Shown: positions 55,493 through 64,000 of the stretch, piece by piece
Layout of the letters: each line of letters starts with the position of its first letter
How positions within the stretch are numbered: position 1 is the first letter of the stretch
Made by a program: the position numbers and the translations under genes
Source: Unio delphinus
Lineage: Eukaryota > Mollusca > Bivalvia > Unionida > Unionidae
Length of the DNA: 64,000 bases
Direction of reading: 5' to 3'
Assembly: GCA_029339505.1 (NCBI GenBank)
Contig: JAQISU010000167.1
Coordinates: 2,556,501 to 2,620,500, forward strand
The notes under the pieces: generated by a model
The model's input: only the letters and a program-made list of their open reading frames with translations
What the model was told of the DNA's origin: nothing
Databases searched by the model: none

Positions 55493-56010
55493 AGTATATA
55501 AGGTGACTAATACAGCAGCGTCAATCCACAGGGTGTGTTATTTTATTTTCTTGAATTACTTATTAATGCTGTTTCACAGTATTTAAATGAGACCGTATAT
55601 TTGAATTAAACACTAAAAAAAGAATATAATTGTTTGAAAACATTTTATATTTGATTTCTTTTCTTACAAAACAAATAATTTATTATACCCGCCGCTGAAT
55701 CACAATTTAAGGGGAGATAACCCATAAAACAAGTTGACACAATCTAAGGGAGAGAGTATATAAGGTGACTTAATACAGCAATCCACAGGGTGTGTTATTT
55801 TATTTTCTTGAATTACTTATTAATGGTGTTTCACGGTATTTAAATGAGAATATTTGCATAAAACACTAGAAAAAAGAATATAATTGTTTGAAAACATTTT
55901 ATATTTGATTTATTTCCTTACAAAACAGATAATTAATTATACCCCGCCGCTGAATCACAATAACCCATAAACAAGTTGATATAATCTAAGGGAGATAACT
56001 CCCTTGGTTC
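55493..56010. repeat. ~263 bp direct duplication carrying a TATA box
   Basis: AGTATATAAGGTGACT..AATACAGC at 55493 recurs at 55756. Both copies continue through CACAGGGTGTGTTATTTTAT, TTGTTTGAAAACATTTTATA and CGCCGCTGAATCACAA to AATCTAAGGGAGA. Each copy therefore has a TATA box and probable start region pointing right. They lie before the divergent pair at 56390/56415; which gene they serve is unclear, because the minus-strand zinc gene lies between them and the replicase ATG. Confidence 0.75.
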
Positions 56011-56024
56011 ATTGTATACTAATA

Positions 56025-56390
56025 CTATTTGTATAATTCATTAATAACATCACTGGAGAATCTTTCAATGTAGCCTTGAGGGGATCTTATGATTTTGTCG
56101 CTGACTTTGTCAGTGTCAGTGTCAGAATTTTTGATTGAAAATCCATTTTTTATTCTTTTATCATAATAACGCTTCAACTCCCTGTATCGCTTACCACCAC
56201 AATTTAGACATAATTGCGATTTTCCCCTAACCCCAGCCCCACATCGAATACAGGGTAACGGACCAAGGCTTCCACGACGAAAACTTTGCATATGATACCC
56301 ACAGAATTTATTTCTGCATGATTTGTTACACGGTGTCACTGATCCAATCATGAGCCATTTGCAATGATTCATTATACTTAAATCTTTCAT
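56025..56390 (-). CDS. Cys-rich zinc-ribbon protein, 121 aa
   Basis: Three Cys/His groups are visible: HCKW...TPCNKSCRNKFCGYH (residues ~9-33), PCIRCGAG and LCLNCGG (about 46-66). The spacing resembles small zinc-finger proteins common in Polinton-like elements and large DNA viruses. A basic helix (KRYRELKRYYDKRIKN) and a Ser/Asp-rich part follow. It is divergent from the replicase with only 24 bases between the two start codons, so both must share a very compact promoter or use sites inside each other. A transcription or replication role is inferred. Confidence 0.7.
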   Translation of the reverse strand: MKDLSIMNHCKWLMIGSVTPCNKSCRNKFCGYHMQSFRRGSLGPLPCIRCGAGVRGKSQLCLNCGGKRYRELKRYYDKRIKNGFSIKNSDTDTDKVSDKIIRSPQGYIERFSSDVINELYK

Positions 56391-56414
56391 TTAAATGCTT
56401 GTTTTAATTATAGT

Positions 56415-59400
56415 ATGGAGGAGTTCGAGAGATTATCTAAAATTAAGCCCTGGAAAAGTGTTCAATTCAATCTTGATAGAGTTTCTGATACACCAAAGAA
56501 TAAAATTCTTGATAGAACCATGATTAGTAAAATCAGAGACTGTTTTAATGAATTCAAGCGTGATGGGGCATCTCACCGTTAGTCAACATTTCGAATTGAT
56601 GGTGTTGTTGACGCTACCATGAATGATGAAAAAGCAGCAGTGATAATCTCAAATCTTGGGGAAGAAAGAAATTTTTTTCGAATAAAATTCCTTATCCGTG
56701 ATGATGGAAATTGGATCATTAGGGACAAATACGAGCCCATTCTCAAAGACACTGTCACTGTGAATCAGGATTCAAAACCAGGAATTTTGACTGGAATTGA
56801 AAAACCATACTACGAAAGATCTTATCCTGTCACAGCAGTTGTTTACGGGATATATCCGCTCAATGAAAAACCTGATATTGCAAAACTAGCACCCATGAAA
56901 TATTCGTCATTGCCACTTAATTGTGTAGCAGAACGAATAATGGAACACTTCACAAATGCGTCCCGGGTAAATAAACTAACTGATCTAAGACGAAAAAAAA
57001 TAACCGAATGGGAACTGACAGTGAAACAGCATGTGGCAACAATTCAGGATATAGCTAAATTAGAAACATCATTGAGATTTCCAATATCAGTAACGACAAT
57101 CACCGGTGAAGTATTATACGAATCGAAATATAAATCAAAAGGAGCCCCAATACAGATTATTGATCATAACGAACACGCGTGGTCATCTGCAGTAACAATA
57201 ATCCCACGGGATAGAACCGTAAAATATCTGTTTGGAACAGAAGAGTTTTTTTCAGAGCAGAAATTATTTGATGCTATTTACCATTTGAGTAAAAACGATC
57301 CTGTGTCAATGTGGCTATTTCATAGTACTTCAGACGAGGAATGTAGATTTGATCAGTTTGTAAGGCCCAACGGAGAATTGTACCGTACTGAAGAACTGCA
57401 TAATCAAATGAAAAAACTAGCTAGTGAGTTTTCACTGGAGGGGGAAGACAACGATCAATTATTAGCAAACTGTTTTACACTACCATCAATTGCAGCACAT
57501 TTTGCTAGGAAGAAAAACACGTGGAAACCAACGAGAAGTGAGTTTTTATCAAATGTCAGATTGTCCTGTCTTGAATACAGCCATGGAGGGTTATGTAATA
57601 CAAAATACGACCCTGAAACCGTTATTTCCGTTGATATGATTGCATGTTATCCAGGAAGTTTTCTTGGATATGGAGAATGCGAGAAATATTTTAAACGATT
57701 TGGACACCCCACACACGAAATGACCCGTGTTGCTATTAATGGACCACTGCCTGATTTTGATTTAACAGGATTCGCTTGTGTAGTATCATTTGAAATGGCT
57801 ACAGGACTTCATCCGTGTAGTTATCTTTGGATTGGTAAACACATGTCTAAAAAACACTGGATGCCAATAGTGTTATTACGGTATATGCTTGATTGTAAGA
57901 TGTTAAAATCATTAATTGTCAGTGAAGCAATTATATCTTATCGAGCACAGAAATCAGTCTGGTTACCACAACCTGATCTAGAAAAAATAATTAGTGAACA
58001 GCGAAAACTGTTTCCTGATTTCAGTGAACAACAAATCATGGATTGGTGTAAACAGCTATTTGAAATCAGAAACAACGAAGCAAAAGATCTTGGGCGAAGA
58101 ATAATCTGTAAATTCACCCAGGGTGGCAAATACGACAATACAAGATATTCTTCACGGTTAATTATAGACAATGCTGAATACGATTTTGTAATCGCGGATT
58201 TAACGAATAAAGGCCTATATGTCAATCGTAAAGACGCATTTCTGTCCGATGGAACCAAATTGGGTACAATTGTTACTTACAATGATGGATACAATCCGCA
58301 GTACACACACTTAAGAGCTTCTATGCTTGGTTATGCTTCTATCAATTTATTTTCAATGATCAATAAATTTCCTAACACCGCAGTTAGAGTTGCCACTGAT
58401 TCATTTTACGTAAATAGCAAAATGGCTGATTTTAAGGCTACTGGCAACGAGAATTGGGGGTCATGGAGAATTAAGAAAGAAATGCTTCATGATTATATTC
58501 CATCAGCAGATGTTACAATTGAAAATAATTATTTAGAAAGCAATCAATGTTCAGAATTTTCTAATGCACCACCGTGTTCTGATCCAATCTGTAGATATAA
58601 AACAGTTTATTTAAACGGCTGTGGTGGGTCAGGAAAAACAACCCGGGCAATTGAGTTATTTCGTGGGAAATCAAATATGATTGTGCTAACACCAACACAC
58701 AGACTTGCAAGAGAGATGATACAGAGAAGGGTAAATGCCTGTACCTATCATAGTTTTTTCCGATGGAAGGGAGATAAGTGGACTCCTGAGCGCATGGGAG
58801 AGAAATTTATTCCTGAAATTATCATTTGGGATGAAATAGACACAGTGCCATTAGATGTATTAAAAATATTTCTTGAGTGGTTGTTATTGAAAAATACAAA
58901 AATCGTTATGTGCGGTGATCACGGCCAACCCCCACCATTTGTAGGTGCATCCCCCCATGAATGGCTAAAGGGTTTTGTAGACTATTATGAAGAAATTGAT
59001 ACCGATCAAAGATCACTTGATAATGAATTAAAAGAATTTAAGAAACTAATTAGATTACAACCGGATAAAATCCAGTGTGAAATAACCCGTGAAATAATTT
59101 CAGAAACTCCAATGAATGAGTTTTGGGAAGCATGGAGACCAAATGATTTGATAATTGCAAGTAGAAAAATAGTCAGGGACACACTTCAGATGAAGTTATT
59201 TGAATTGCATAAACAAAAATTTGCAACACTTCCAGTGCCTCTTTGTTATAGGCCTTCGGATACACGAAAACAGAACATTGAAGTTGATATTCCAGGCCTG
59301 ACAGAGTCAGGAAGTGAAAAACAAATTCTGGTATTAAATGATATTGTGCTGGTTGATATCAATGTCGTTGAAGATGCATTGCGTGCTAATAAATCCCCGT

Positions 59401-59861
59401 GAACGCTAGGATACGCAGCAACAATACATTCTTCACAGGGATTGACTATATCGGATACAATTGTTTGGATGGTAGATAATCGCATCGAATGGTCAAATTT
59501 AGTCTATCTTGCAGTATCCAGAGTACGAAAAATAAACCAACTTCGAAGAATTGTTTTAGATGATAATGACACCACAATGGATGATATTGATGTTAAAATG
59601 ATTGATAAAAAACTTTCCGGTTACAAACAAGAAGACAAAAAAAAACTACGAGAATTTGATATTGATGCTAAATTAATAATCACTTTGAAGAAACAACAGA
59701 ATAATCACTGCGCAAGTTGCAATTGTATAATGCGTTGGCAGTATTCGGATAAAGATCCTCGCCAATTTACCGTAGACAGAAAAAATAACAATCTCGGTCA
59801 TGTCAGAAACAATGTGATGTTGACTTGTCTTGAGTGCAATAGACGCAACGGCGCTAATTAA
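56415..59861 (+). pseudogene. PolB-like polymerase / SF1 helicase / HNH fusion, two in-frame stops
   Basis: One frame of about 1148 codons, with TAG at 56580 and TGA at 59400. In order: an unrecognised N-terminal region; a polymerase-like palm with SVDMIACYPGSFLG (motif A-like), CKFTQGGKYDNTRYSS (motif B region) and VATDSFYVNS (motif C-like); an SF1 helicase with NGCGGSGKTTRAIEL (Walker A), PEIIIWDEID (Walker B), MCGDHGQPPP (motif III) and, after the TGA, TIHSSQGLTISD and VYLAVSRV; then an HNH-type nuclease/zinc domain (CASCNCIM...FTVDRKNN...CLECNRRNG). Polymerase, helicase and nuclease on one chain is unlike element 1's PolB. No frameshift is seen. The exonuclease region was not identified. 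Confidence 0.8.
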
Positions 59862-60811
59862 GACCATGCGGTGGCAATTGAGTATCCTCGGGTATCACTT
59901 GTAATTGTTGTCTAGTAAATCCTCGTTGAGGGGCAGTTGAATCCAGTTTATAGATTGGAGGTCTACCCGTAGATCGTGTTATACTAGATATCTTGTGTGC
60001 AGTAACACTCCAAATAGGATCAGTAGCCCTTTTTCTGCCCCCTTCAAGCTCTCCTGGTTCGCATAAATACCTCACAGTGACATTACTACCAAGAATTGGT
60101 TCTTTGAAATCTTTTTGTGAAATTCTTCGAATTTCCATTTCAGGTATTGACTTCTTTTTAATCGCGTTGATAGGTTTCAAATTAATTGTTCTAGTAATCT
60201 CATTATTCAGTGCGGTAATCACAGCTGGTAATCTTTTAACCCATTCACGGGATCTTTTTTCTTGGATGAATTCTTTTGCGTATTGATATCCAAATAACCG
60301 CTCAGCAAGGGATTTATTAAACCGTTCAACAATTGCCTGATCGCGATGTAGCGCAGTATGCCCCCGTCTGATAGTGACATTATGATGTTTCATTGTAGAT
60401 AACACTGCACCCTGAAATTCCTTGCCAGGATCAATTTGTAATAGATTTGGCCAGTGCAGAGGACCCCTTCGATAAATCTTTTCAAATGCAGAAGCCACTT
60501 CAGTGGCTGATTTTGTTTTTAACGGTTCTGCTTCTTTGTATCACTTGCAATATCAACTACGGTTAAAGCGTATTTGTAACCGTTATCATGTGGCAGAAAT
60601 AATATATCAGCCTGATGAACTTCATTAGGGACAGTCACATCAAAATGCGAGAAATTAATTTGTTTAGGCGGTGATAGATAAATCTGCCATAGTGCCTGTT
60701 TAGATAACCAATGAGCCGCAGTGGTTTTTCCACTTTTGCAGCGCTAGCGAGTTTATGGATTGCTGATTTACCCTTCCAGTATCCTCTTGGGGAATAATAA
60801 ATAGATTCCAT
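59854..60811 (-). pseudogene. Retroviral-type (rve) integrase, frame changes
   Basis: From ATG 60811 (MESIYYSPRGYWKGKSAIHK) through HQADILFLPHDNGYKYALTV (first Asp), then 59854-60498 with LQIDPGKEFQG (second Asp) and QAIVERFNKSLAERLF (Glu), all in the DDE order. The three pieces lie in different frames, changing near 60740 (an A run) and near 60540. The integrase differs clearly from the chromodomain integrase of element 1, and no chromodomain is visible. Its end overlaps the replicase end by 8 bases (convergent). It starts 7 bases after the stop of the zinc-ribbon/PLA2 gene and may be co-transcribed with it. Confidence 0.85.
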
Positions 60812-60818
60812 GTTGTTA

Positions 60819-61339
60819 TTAATTACCAGCACCTAACATCAATTTACTTTTCATAGCCGATTTTATCAAAAATGAAGCCAATTTTTCTTTGAAGGATTTG
60901 TCAGGAATAGCATTTAACGCATGAATTAATTTCACATCTGCTAGATGCCTGTGTTGCAGATTATTGCTTTTATAAGCAACATCATGAAGGTGACAGGCCT
61001 TATCAATGGCGTTTATTGGTTCTTCACCGGGTCGGGGCTGATTTTGATTATTGAGTCTGATATCAAGTCTAGTTCCGGGTCCACAGTAGCTATATCCTGG
61101 AAGGTGCTTTTCTCCTGGATACTTTGCCCATGGGGTTCCAGGGAGTTTAGCTAGCTTGGCTGCGATATCACCTCCTCGTTTTTTTTTAAAGGTTCCTTGG
61201 GTTTAGAAACAAATCTAAATTTCTTTGTACTACATTGTACGCATTTACCAGAAAGCGCTGATCGGTTATTTTTTGTTGTAATCGTCGTCAAGTCATCTGT
61301 GCCAGTACGTTTTTTACACTTCACACAATATAGATCCAT
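60819..61339 (-). pseudogene. Zinc ribbon (DUF5679-like) plus parvovirus-like phospholipase A2, frame change at A9
   Basis: The N-terminal 45 residues (MDLYCVKCKKRTGTDDL...SGKCVQCSTKKFRFV) form a CxxC...CxxC ribbon of the DUF5679 type found in large DNA viruses. After an A9 run (minus strand, 61179-61187) the next frame encodes YSYCGPGTRLDIRL (calcium-loop-like), EEPINAIDKACHLHDVAY (catalytic HD) and a helical end. This layout matches the phospholipase A2 domain of parvovirus VP1, used to leave endosomes. The two parts may be one gene broken by a single base, or the run may be miscalled. The start codon lies 17 bases from the divergent ATPase start. Confidence 0.75.
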
Positions 61340-61356
61340 AATTTATATATAACGGC

Positions 61357-62022
61357 ATGAATATAATTGATTATTCAGCTACCCGACAACGGGAACCTAT
61401 TAAACATCATGAAATGTTGCCGAATTCAATTCGAATGATTATAATCGGACCATCTGGAAGCGGAAAGACACAACTGCTACTTAATTTGATAACGAGATGG
61501 ATGAAATGTAACAAATTGTATTTAATAGCCCCGAGTGTAGACGATCAGCGATGCTATGAAGTGCTAAAGGATTTTAACGAGAAAGCAAAAGAATTTCAAA
61601 TCGATGATGATATTATTGAATTTATTACTGATATAGAGGAAGCCCCGAGCATTGATGCTATTGCTGGAAGTATTAACAATTTAGTGGTATACGATGATAT
61701 CATGTTAGATAATCAAAAAAATCCTGCTAGAATATTTTCCCGAGGCAGGCATAAAAACACTTATGTGATATACGTCACTCAACGATACACTCAGATACCA
61801 AAAGTGATCAGAGATAATTGCAATGTGTTGTGTGTATTTAACGGCGTTGATACTCATACGCTACGAAATATTCATCAGACCTGGTGCAGCGGTGATATGA
61901 ATCATAATCAATTTAGAAATTTCTTTAGTCACGCTCAGTCAAAACCACACGGATTTGTGACAATAAATTTAGCAGACCCTAGGACACGATATCGTATCGG
62001 ACTTGATAAAATATTCGGTTGA
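61357..62022 (+). CDS. FtsK/HerA-type packaging ATPase (A32-like), 221 aa
   Basis: Walker A is IIIGPSGSGKTQLLLNLI (about residues 27-44) and Walker B is NNLVVYDDIML (about 108-118). YVIYVTQRYTQIPKVIRDN follows, as in the virus packaging ATPases where a TQ segment after Walker B is characteristic. It is intact, unlike the neighbouring integrase. It lies next to the right terminus, divergent from the zinc-ribbon gene, with a TATA-like TTATATATAA in the 17-base gap. Confidence 0.9.
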   Translation: MNIIDYSATRQREPIKHHEMLPNSIRMIIIGPSGSGKTQLLLNLITRWMKCNKLYLIAPSVDDQRCYEVLKDFNEKAKEFQIDDDIIEFITDIEEAPSIDAIAGSINNLVVYDDIMLDNQKNPARIFSRGRHKNTYVIYVTQRYTQIPKVIRDNCNVLCVFNGVDTHTLRNIHQTWCSGDMNHNQFRNFFSHAQSKPHGFVTINLADPRTRYRIGLDKIFG

Positions 62023-62030
62023 AATCATTT

Positions 62031-62288
62031 GTTAAACATTAGCAGCAGAGGGGGTGAATCGGAAGATTTTTTCCGACATTTATGGTTAAGCAACGAAAAC
62101 GCGAATAAAGTATTACCCGCGAAATCTCATGTTTTCAGACAAAAATCACTAAGGCTCTATTTGCCAAATGGAGACTTATTTTTTTTTCTGGTTAAAACAT
62201 GAGATTTCGCGGGAAGGCTCTATTTGCTGTTTTGAGGGTTTAATCAAAAATGTCGGAAAAAATCGTCCGATTCACCCCCTCTGCTGCT
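62031..62288. repeat. Right terminus of element 2: ~248 bp imperfect palindrome
   Basis: The palindrome runs 62041-62288. Its reverse complement matches the left terminus with only a handful of differences, and it is itself self-complementary: AGCAGCAGAGGGGGTGAATC at one end, its inverse at the other, and paired CCCGCGAAATCTCATGTTTT arms within. Confidence 0.93.
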
Positions 62289-62412
62289 ATCTCTGCGGAA
62301 ATAAAACCCAGAACAAAACTTTTAAGGCAAGCAGCCCTATGTACCATCCTACCTACTTACTTACGAACATAATTGTTCCTGTAAATTTTAATTTCTTACC
62401 TTTGTCGTAAAA

Positions 62413-62414
<2 letters not shown>

Positions 62415-62490
<76 letters not shown>
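62415..62490. repeat. (AT)n microsatellite
   Basis: An uninterrupted run of alternating A and T of about 76 bases just outside element 2. 62289-62414 before it shows no feature. Confidence 0.95.
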
Positions 62491-62492
<2 letters not shown>

Positions 62493-62957
62493 GGGTGTTT
62501 ATTTGCCTGCTCTTCAGTGTGGATAGTACTTTTAGGGTGCGTTTTCAGCTTCTCTTCTGTGTAGATAGTAGATCTGGGGTCAGTATTACGCTTATGTGTT
62601 TAGTAGATTTGTGGTTAGTATGCGTTCGCGTAGTTTTCTGTGGATAGTAGACTTTTCTGTTGTTTTAGCTGCCTTCTGTGTGGATTGTAGATTCCGGATG
62701 TGTTGTTAGCTTTCCTTCTGTGTGAATATGATATTTGGGGTGTGTTATTTAGCTTCCCTTCTGTGTGAATAGTAGACATGGGTGTGTTTTGTTATCTGCC
62801 CTTCTGCGTGGATAACAAGGTTGGAGTTTTTTTTTTAAACTGCTCTTCTGTCGATAGTAGATTTTGAGTGTTTTTTGCGTCCCTTCTGTGTAGATAGTAG
62901 ATTTGGGTGTGGTATTTTTTTCTCCTCTTCCCTTGTATGGATAGCATATTTGGTGTT
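62491..62957. repeat. Minisatellite, ~45-52 bp unit, about nine copies
   Basis: Degenerate copies of GTGTGTTTT(A)GCTGCCCTTCTGTGTGGATAGTAGATTTGGG-like sequence. The GTGTGGATAGTA core and the GTGTTTT-GCTGC order are shared with the minisatellite at 35130-35470 inside element 1. Overlapping minus-strand frames here are products of the repeat. Confidence 0.8.
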
Positions 62958-63365
62958 TGTATAAAAATATAAGAAACCCCAAAACCACTCATATGCCTCG
63001 AAAAGATATTTATTCTCTTTTCCAAATATGCGTATCTTTATTTTTTTCCCACTTCGCTCCAAGCGTTGTTTTATTGGTATAGTTTATGAACCAACTGAAC
63101 CCACTCGCTGAACTAACTGAACGTACACGCCACCCGCCAATCACTGAGCTAGCTGAAAGTACCCGCTACTCGCTGGCATTGTTTGCTGTTTGGGACAATA
63201 TAAGTCAGCTCCTTGCTACATCGTTACCAATAGCTAGCACCGTTACGTCATCATTCATTAAGACCCTTTTACAATCTTAATTCTCACTCGTCCCACGACC
63301 TTTTTGACTGGATTTAGTAATCTTGAGTCAAAATCACCGCAAGACCTTTTTGACTGGTTTGTTTC
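62958..63365. mobile_element. Decayed end of an element-1 relative (candidate)
   Basis: CCACTCATATGCCTCGAAAAGATA (62984-63007) matches the sequence following the hairpin in element 1's TIR (CCACTCATAGGTCTCGAAAAGATA) with 3 differences in 24. CCTTTTTGACTGGATTT (63300-63316) and GACCTTTTTGACTGG (63341-63355) match the outer TIR motif. Together with the related minisatellite before it, the order equals that of element 1's right end. The hairpin itself is not conserved. A 64-codon frame at 63086-63280 is unsupported. Confidence 0.55.
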
Positions 63366-64000
63366 TTCGTTTGATTAGGATTTTTAACGTAGCTTTTAAA
63401 AAAAAATTCAGTCATATGGACATAGACCACAATTAATTTTACTATATGTTCTCTACATATATTTCTCAGTACTGACCTTTCCACAGTGTGACAATCAATA
63501 CAAGTGATATGTTAATCTAAAATACCTCCAAAGATGACTTCACGGTGAAATTCTTGTCAAGGGTTGATCGGCATTTTTTTGAGCTGCTGCACTGTAAACA
63601 GAGCAGCATGTAAACAGAACACATATTTCACTTCCGGATCATCACCAAGGCCTTATTACTCCATGTGCACTGTCGCCAAATTACACACTGACAACCACTC
63701 TCTCTGCTCATATTCTCAAGAATAAACAAGTACCTTTAAATCCATACCAAATATGCATCAATATAACTCTTCTATCACCACCAAAATGAGAGAGGAAAAA
63801 ATGTTCTAAAAATAGACTGGAACTACATTCGTACTGAACTGGAAGTATTAATTGTGGTGTGATTCCATATCGCTACGATGTCTGCAGTGAAGAGATTTAT
63901 AGTGATGTCTAGCAGCACTGGGGCATCATCCGCAGACATGTAGCATGATGTCCCACCCAGTCACATCATCTTGACACCAGGCCAACCAGTCCTAACACTA
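63366..64000. other. Unique DNA, nothing recognised
   Basis: No open frame of note, RNA gene or repeat was identified in the last 635 bases. Confidence 0.5.

Larger units (their letters stand above)
46434..62288. mobile_element. Element 2: Polinton-like virus element with palindromic ends, 15.9 kb
   Basis: Near-identical inverted termini, with AG...CT outer bases, bracket a full virus-like gene set: major capsid protein, adenain-like protease, pVI-like and penton-like proteins (minus strand, 46758-53533), a zinc-ribbon protein, a PolB-like/helicase/HNH fusion (56415-59861), an integrase (59854-60811), a zinc-ribbon/phospholipase A2 protein (60819-61339) and a packaging ATPase (61357-62022). 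No chromodomain or exonuclease motifs like those of element 1 are seen, and gene order differs, so this is a separate lineage. No target-site duplication is evident: the flanks are GACCTC and ATCTCT. Confidence 0.9.

Noticed and set aside
46428..62294. Target-site duplication for element 2
   Set aside because: The six flanking bases (GACCTC and ATCTCT) do not match, and shifting the ends by a few bases within the AGC repeats does not help.
62749..63062. Three overlapping minus-strand frames of 75-79 codons
   Set aside because: All three frames are open because of the minisatellite composition; their repeated STEG/YYRQK-type patterns reflect the DNA repeat.
63086..63280. 64-codon plus-strand frame after the decayed TIR region
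   Set aside because: It comes from a short degenerate repeat (GAACCAACTGAAC-like) and has no promoter, homology or terminator.

Overview
The window is nuclear DNA of a metazoan, probably a marine invertebrate and perhaps a mollusc (inference only). It is AT-rich and made of satellite DNA, microsatellites, a LINE and two large virus-like DNA transposons. No host gene could be recognised.

Layout. (1) 1-16521 and 40344-about 44508 are two arms of one satellite with a ~35 bp unit. (2) Element 1, 16522-40337 (23.8 kb), sits inside a satellite unit and is flanked by a 6 bp duplication (GATATC/GATGTC). It is a Polinton/Maverick (adintovirus-like) element: AG...CT ends, ~400-430 bp terminal inverted repeats (TIRs), protein-primed-type DNA polymerase B, chromodomain integrase, packaging ATPase, adenain-type protease, major and penton-like capsid proteins, basic core proteins, a BIR protein and a CCHC zinc-knuckle protein. 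A 5'-truncated LINE (35461-38611) and a ~326 bp SINE-like insert (33326-33651) lie inside it. (3) 44509-46433 is unassigned flank. (4) Element 2, 46434-62288 (15.9 kb), is a second, very different Polinton-like element. Each end is a ~248 bp imperfect palindrome. It encodes a structural block on the minus strand (two-part capsid gene set, protease, pVI-like protein), a PolB-like/SF1-helicase/HNH fusion, a retroviral-type integrase, a zinc-ribbon plus parvovirus-like phospholipase A2 protein, and an ATPase. (5) 62289-64000 holds a TA microsatellite, a minisatellite related to one inside element 1, and a decayed end of an element-1 relative.

The most unusual signal is in element 1. Five of its genes, all near the ends and outside the replication/capsid core, are followed by a 16-nt hairpin with a 6 bp stem and a TTTC/TCTC loop, then ACCCA/ACTCA-like sequence and a purine-rich GAAAAGA about 12-16 nt further on. 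This is the layout of metazoan replication-dependent histone mRNA 3' ends (SLBP hairpin plus U7 target). Two of the five lie inside the TIRs and serve genes that read outward. Core genes instead have AATAAA signals. This suggests two classes of element mRNA, one tied to host S phase.

Both elements are damaged. Element 1 has in-frame stops in five genes and one frame change. Element 2 has three in-frame stops and several frame changes, nearly all in homopolymer runs, which could be assembly errors as well as decay.
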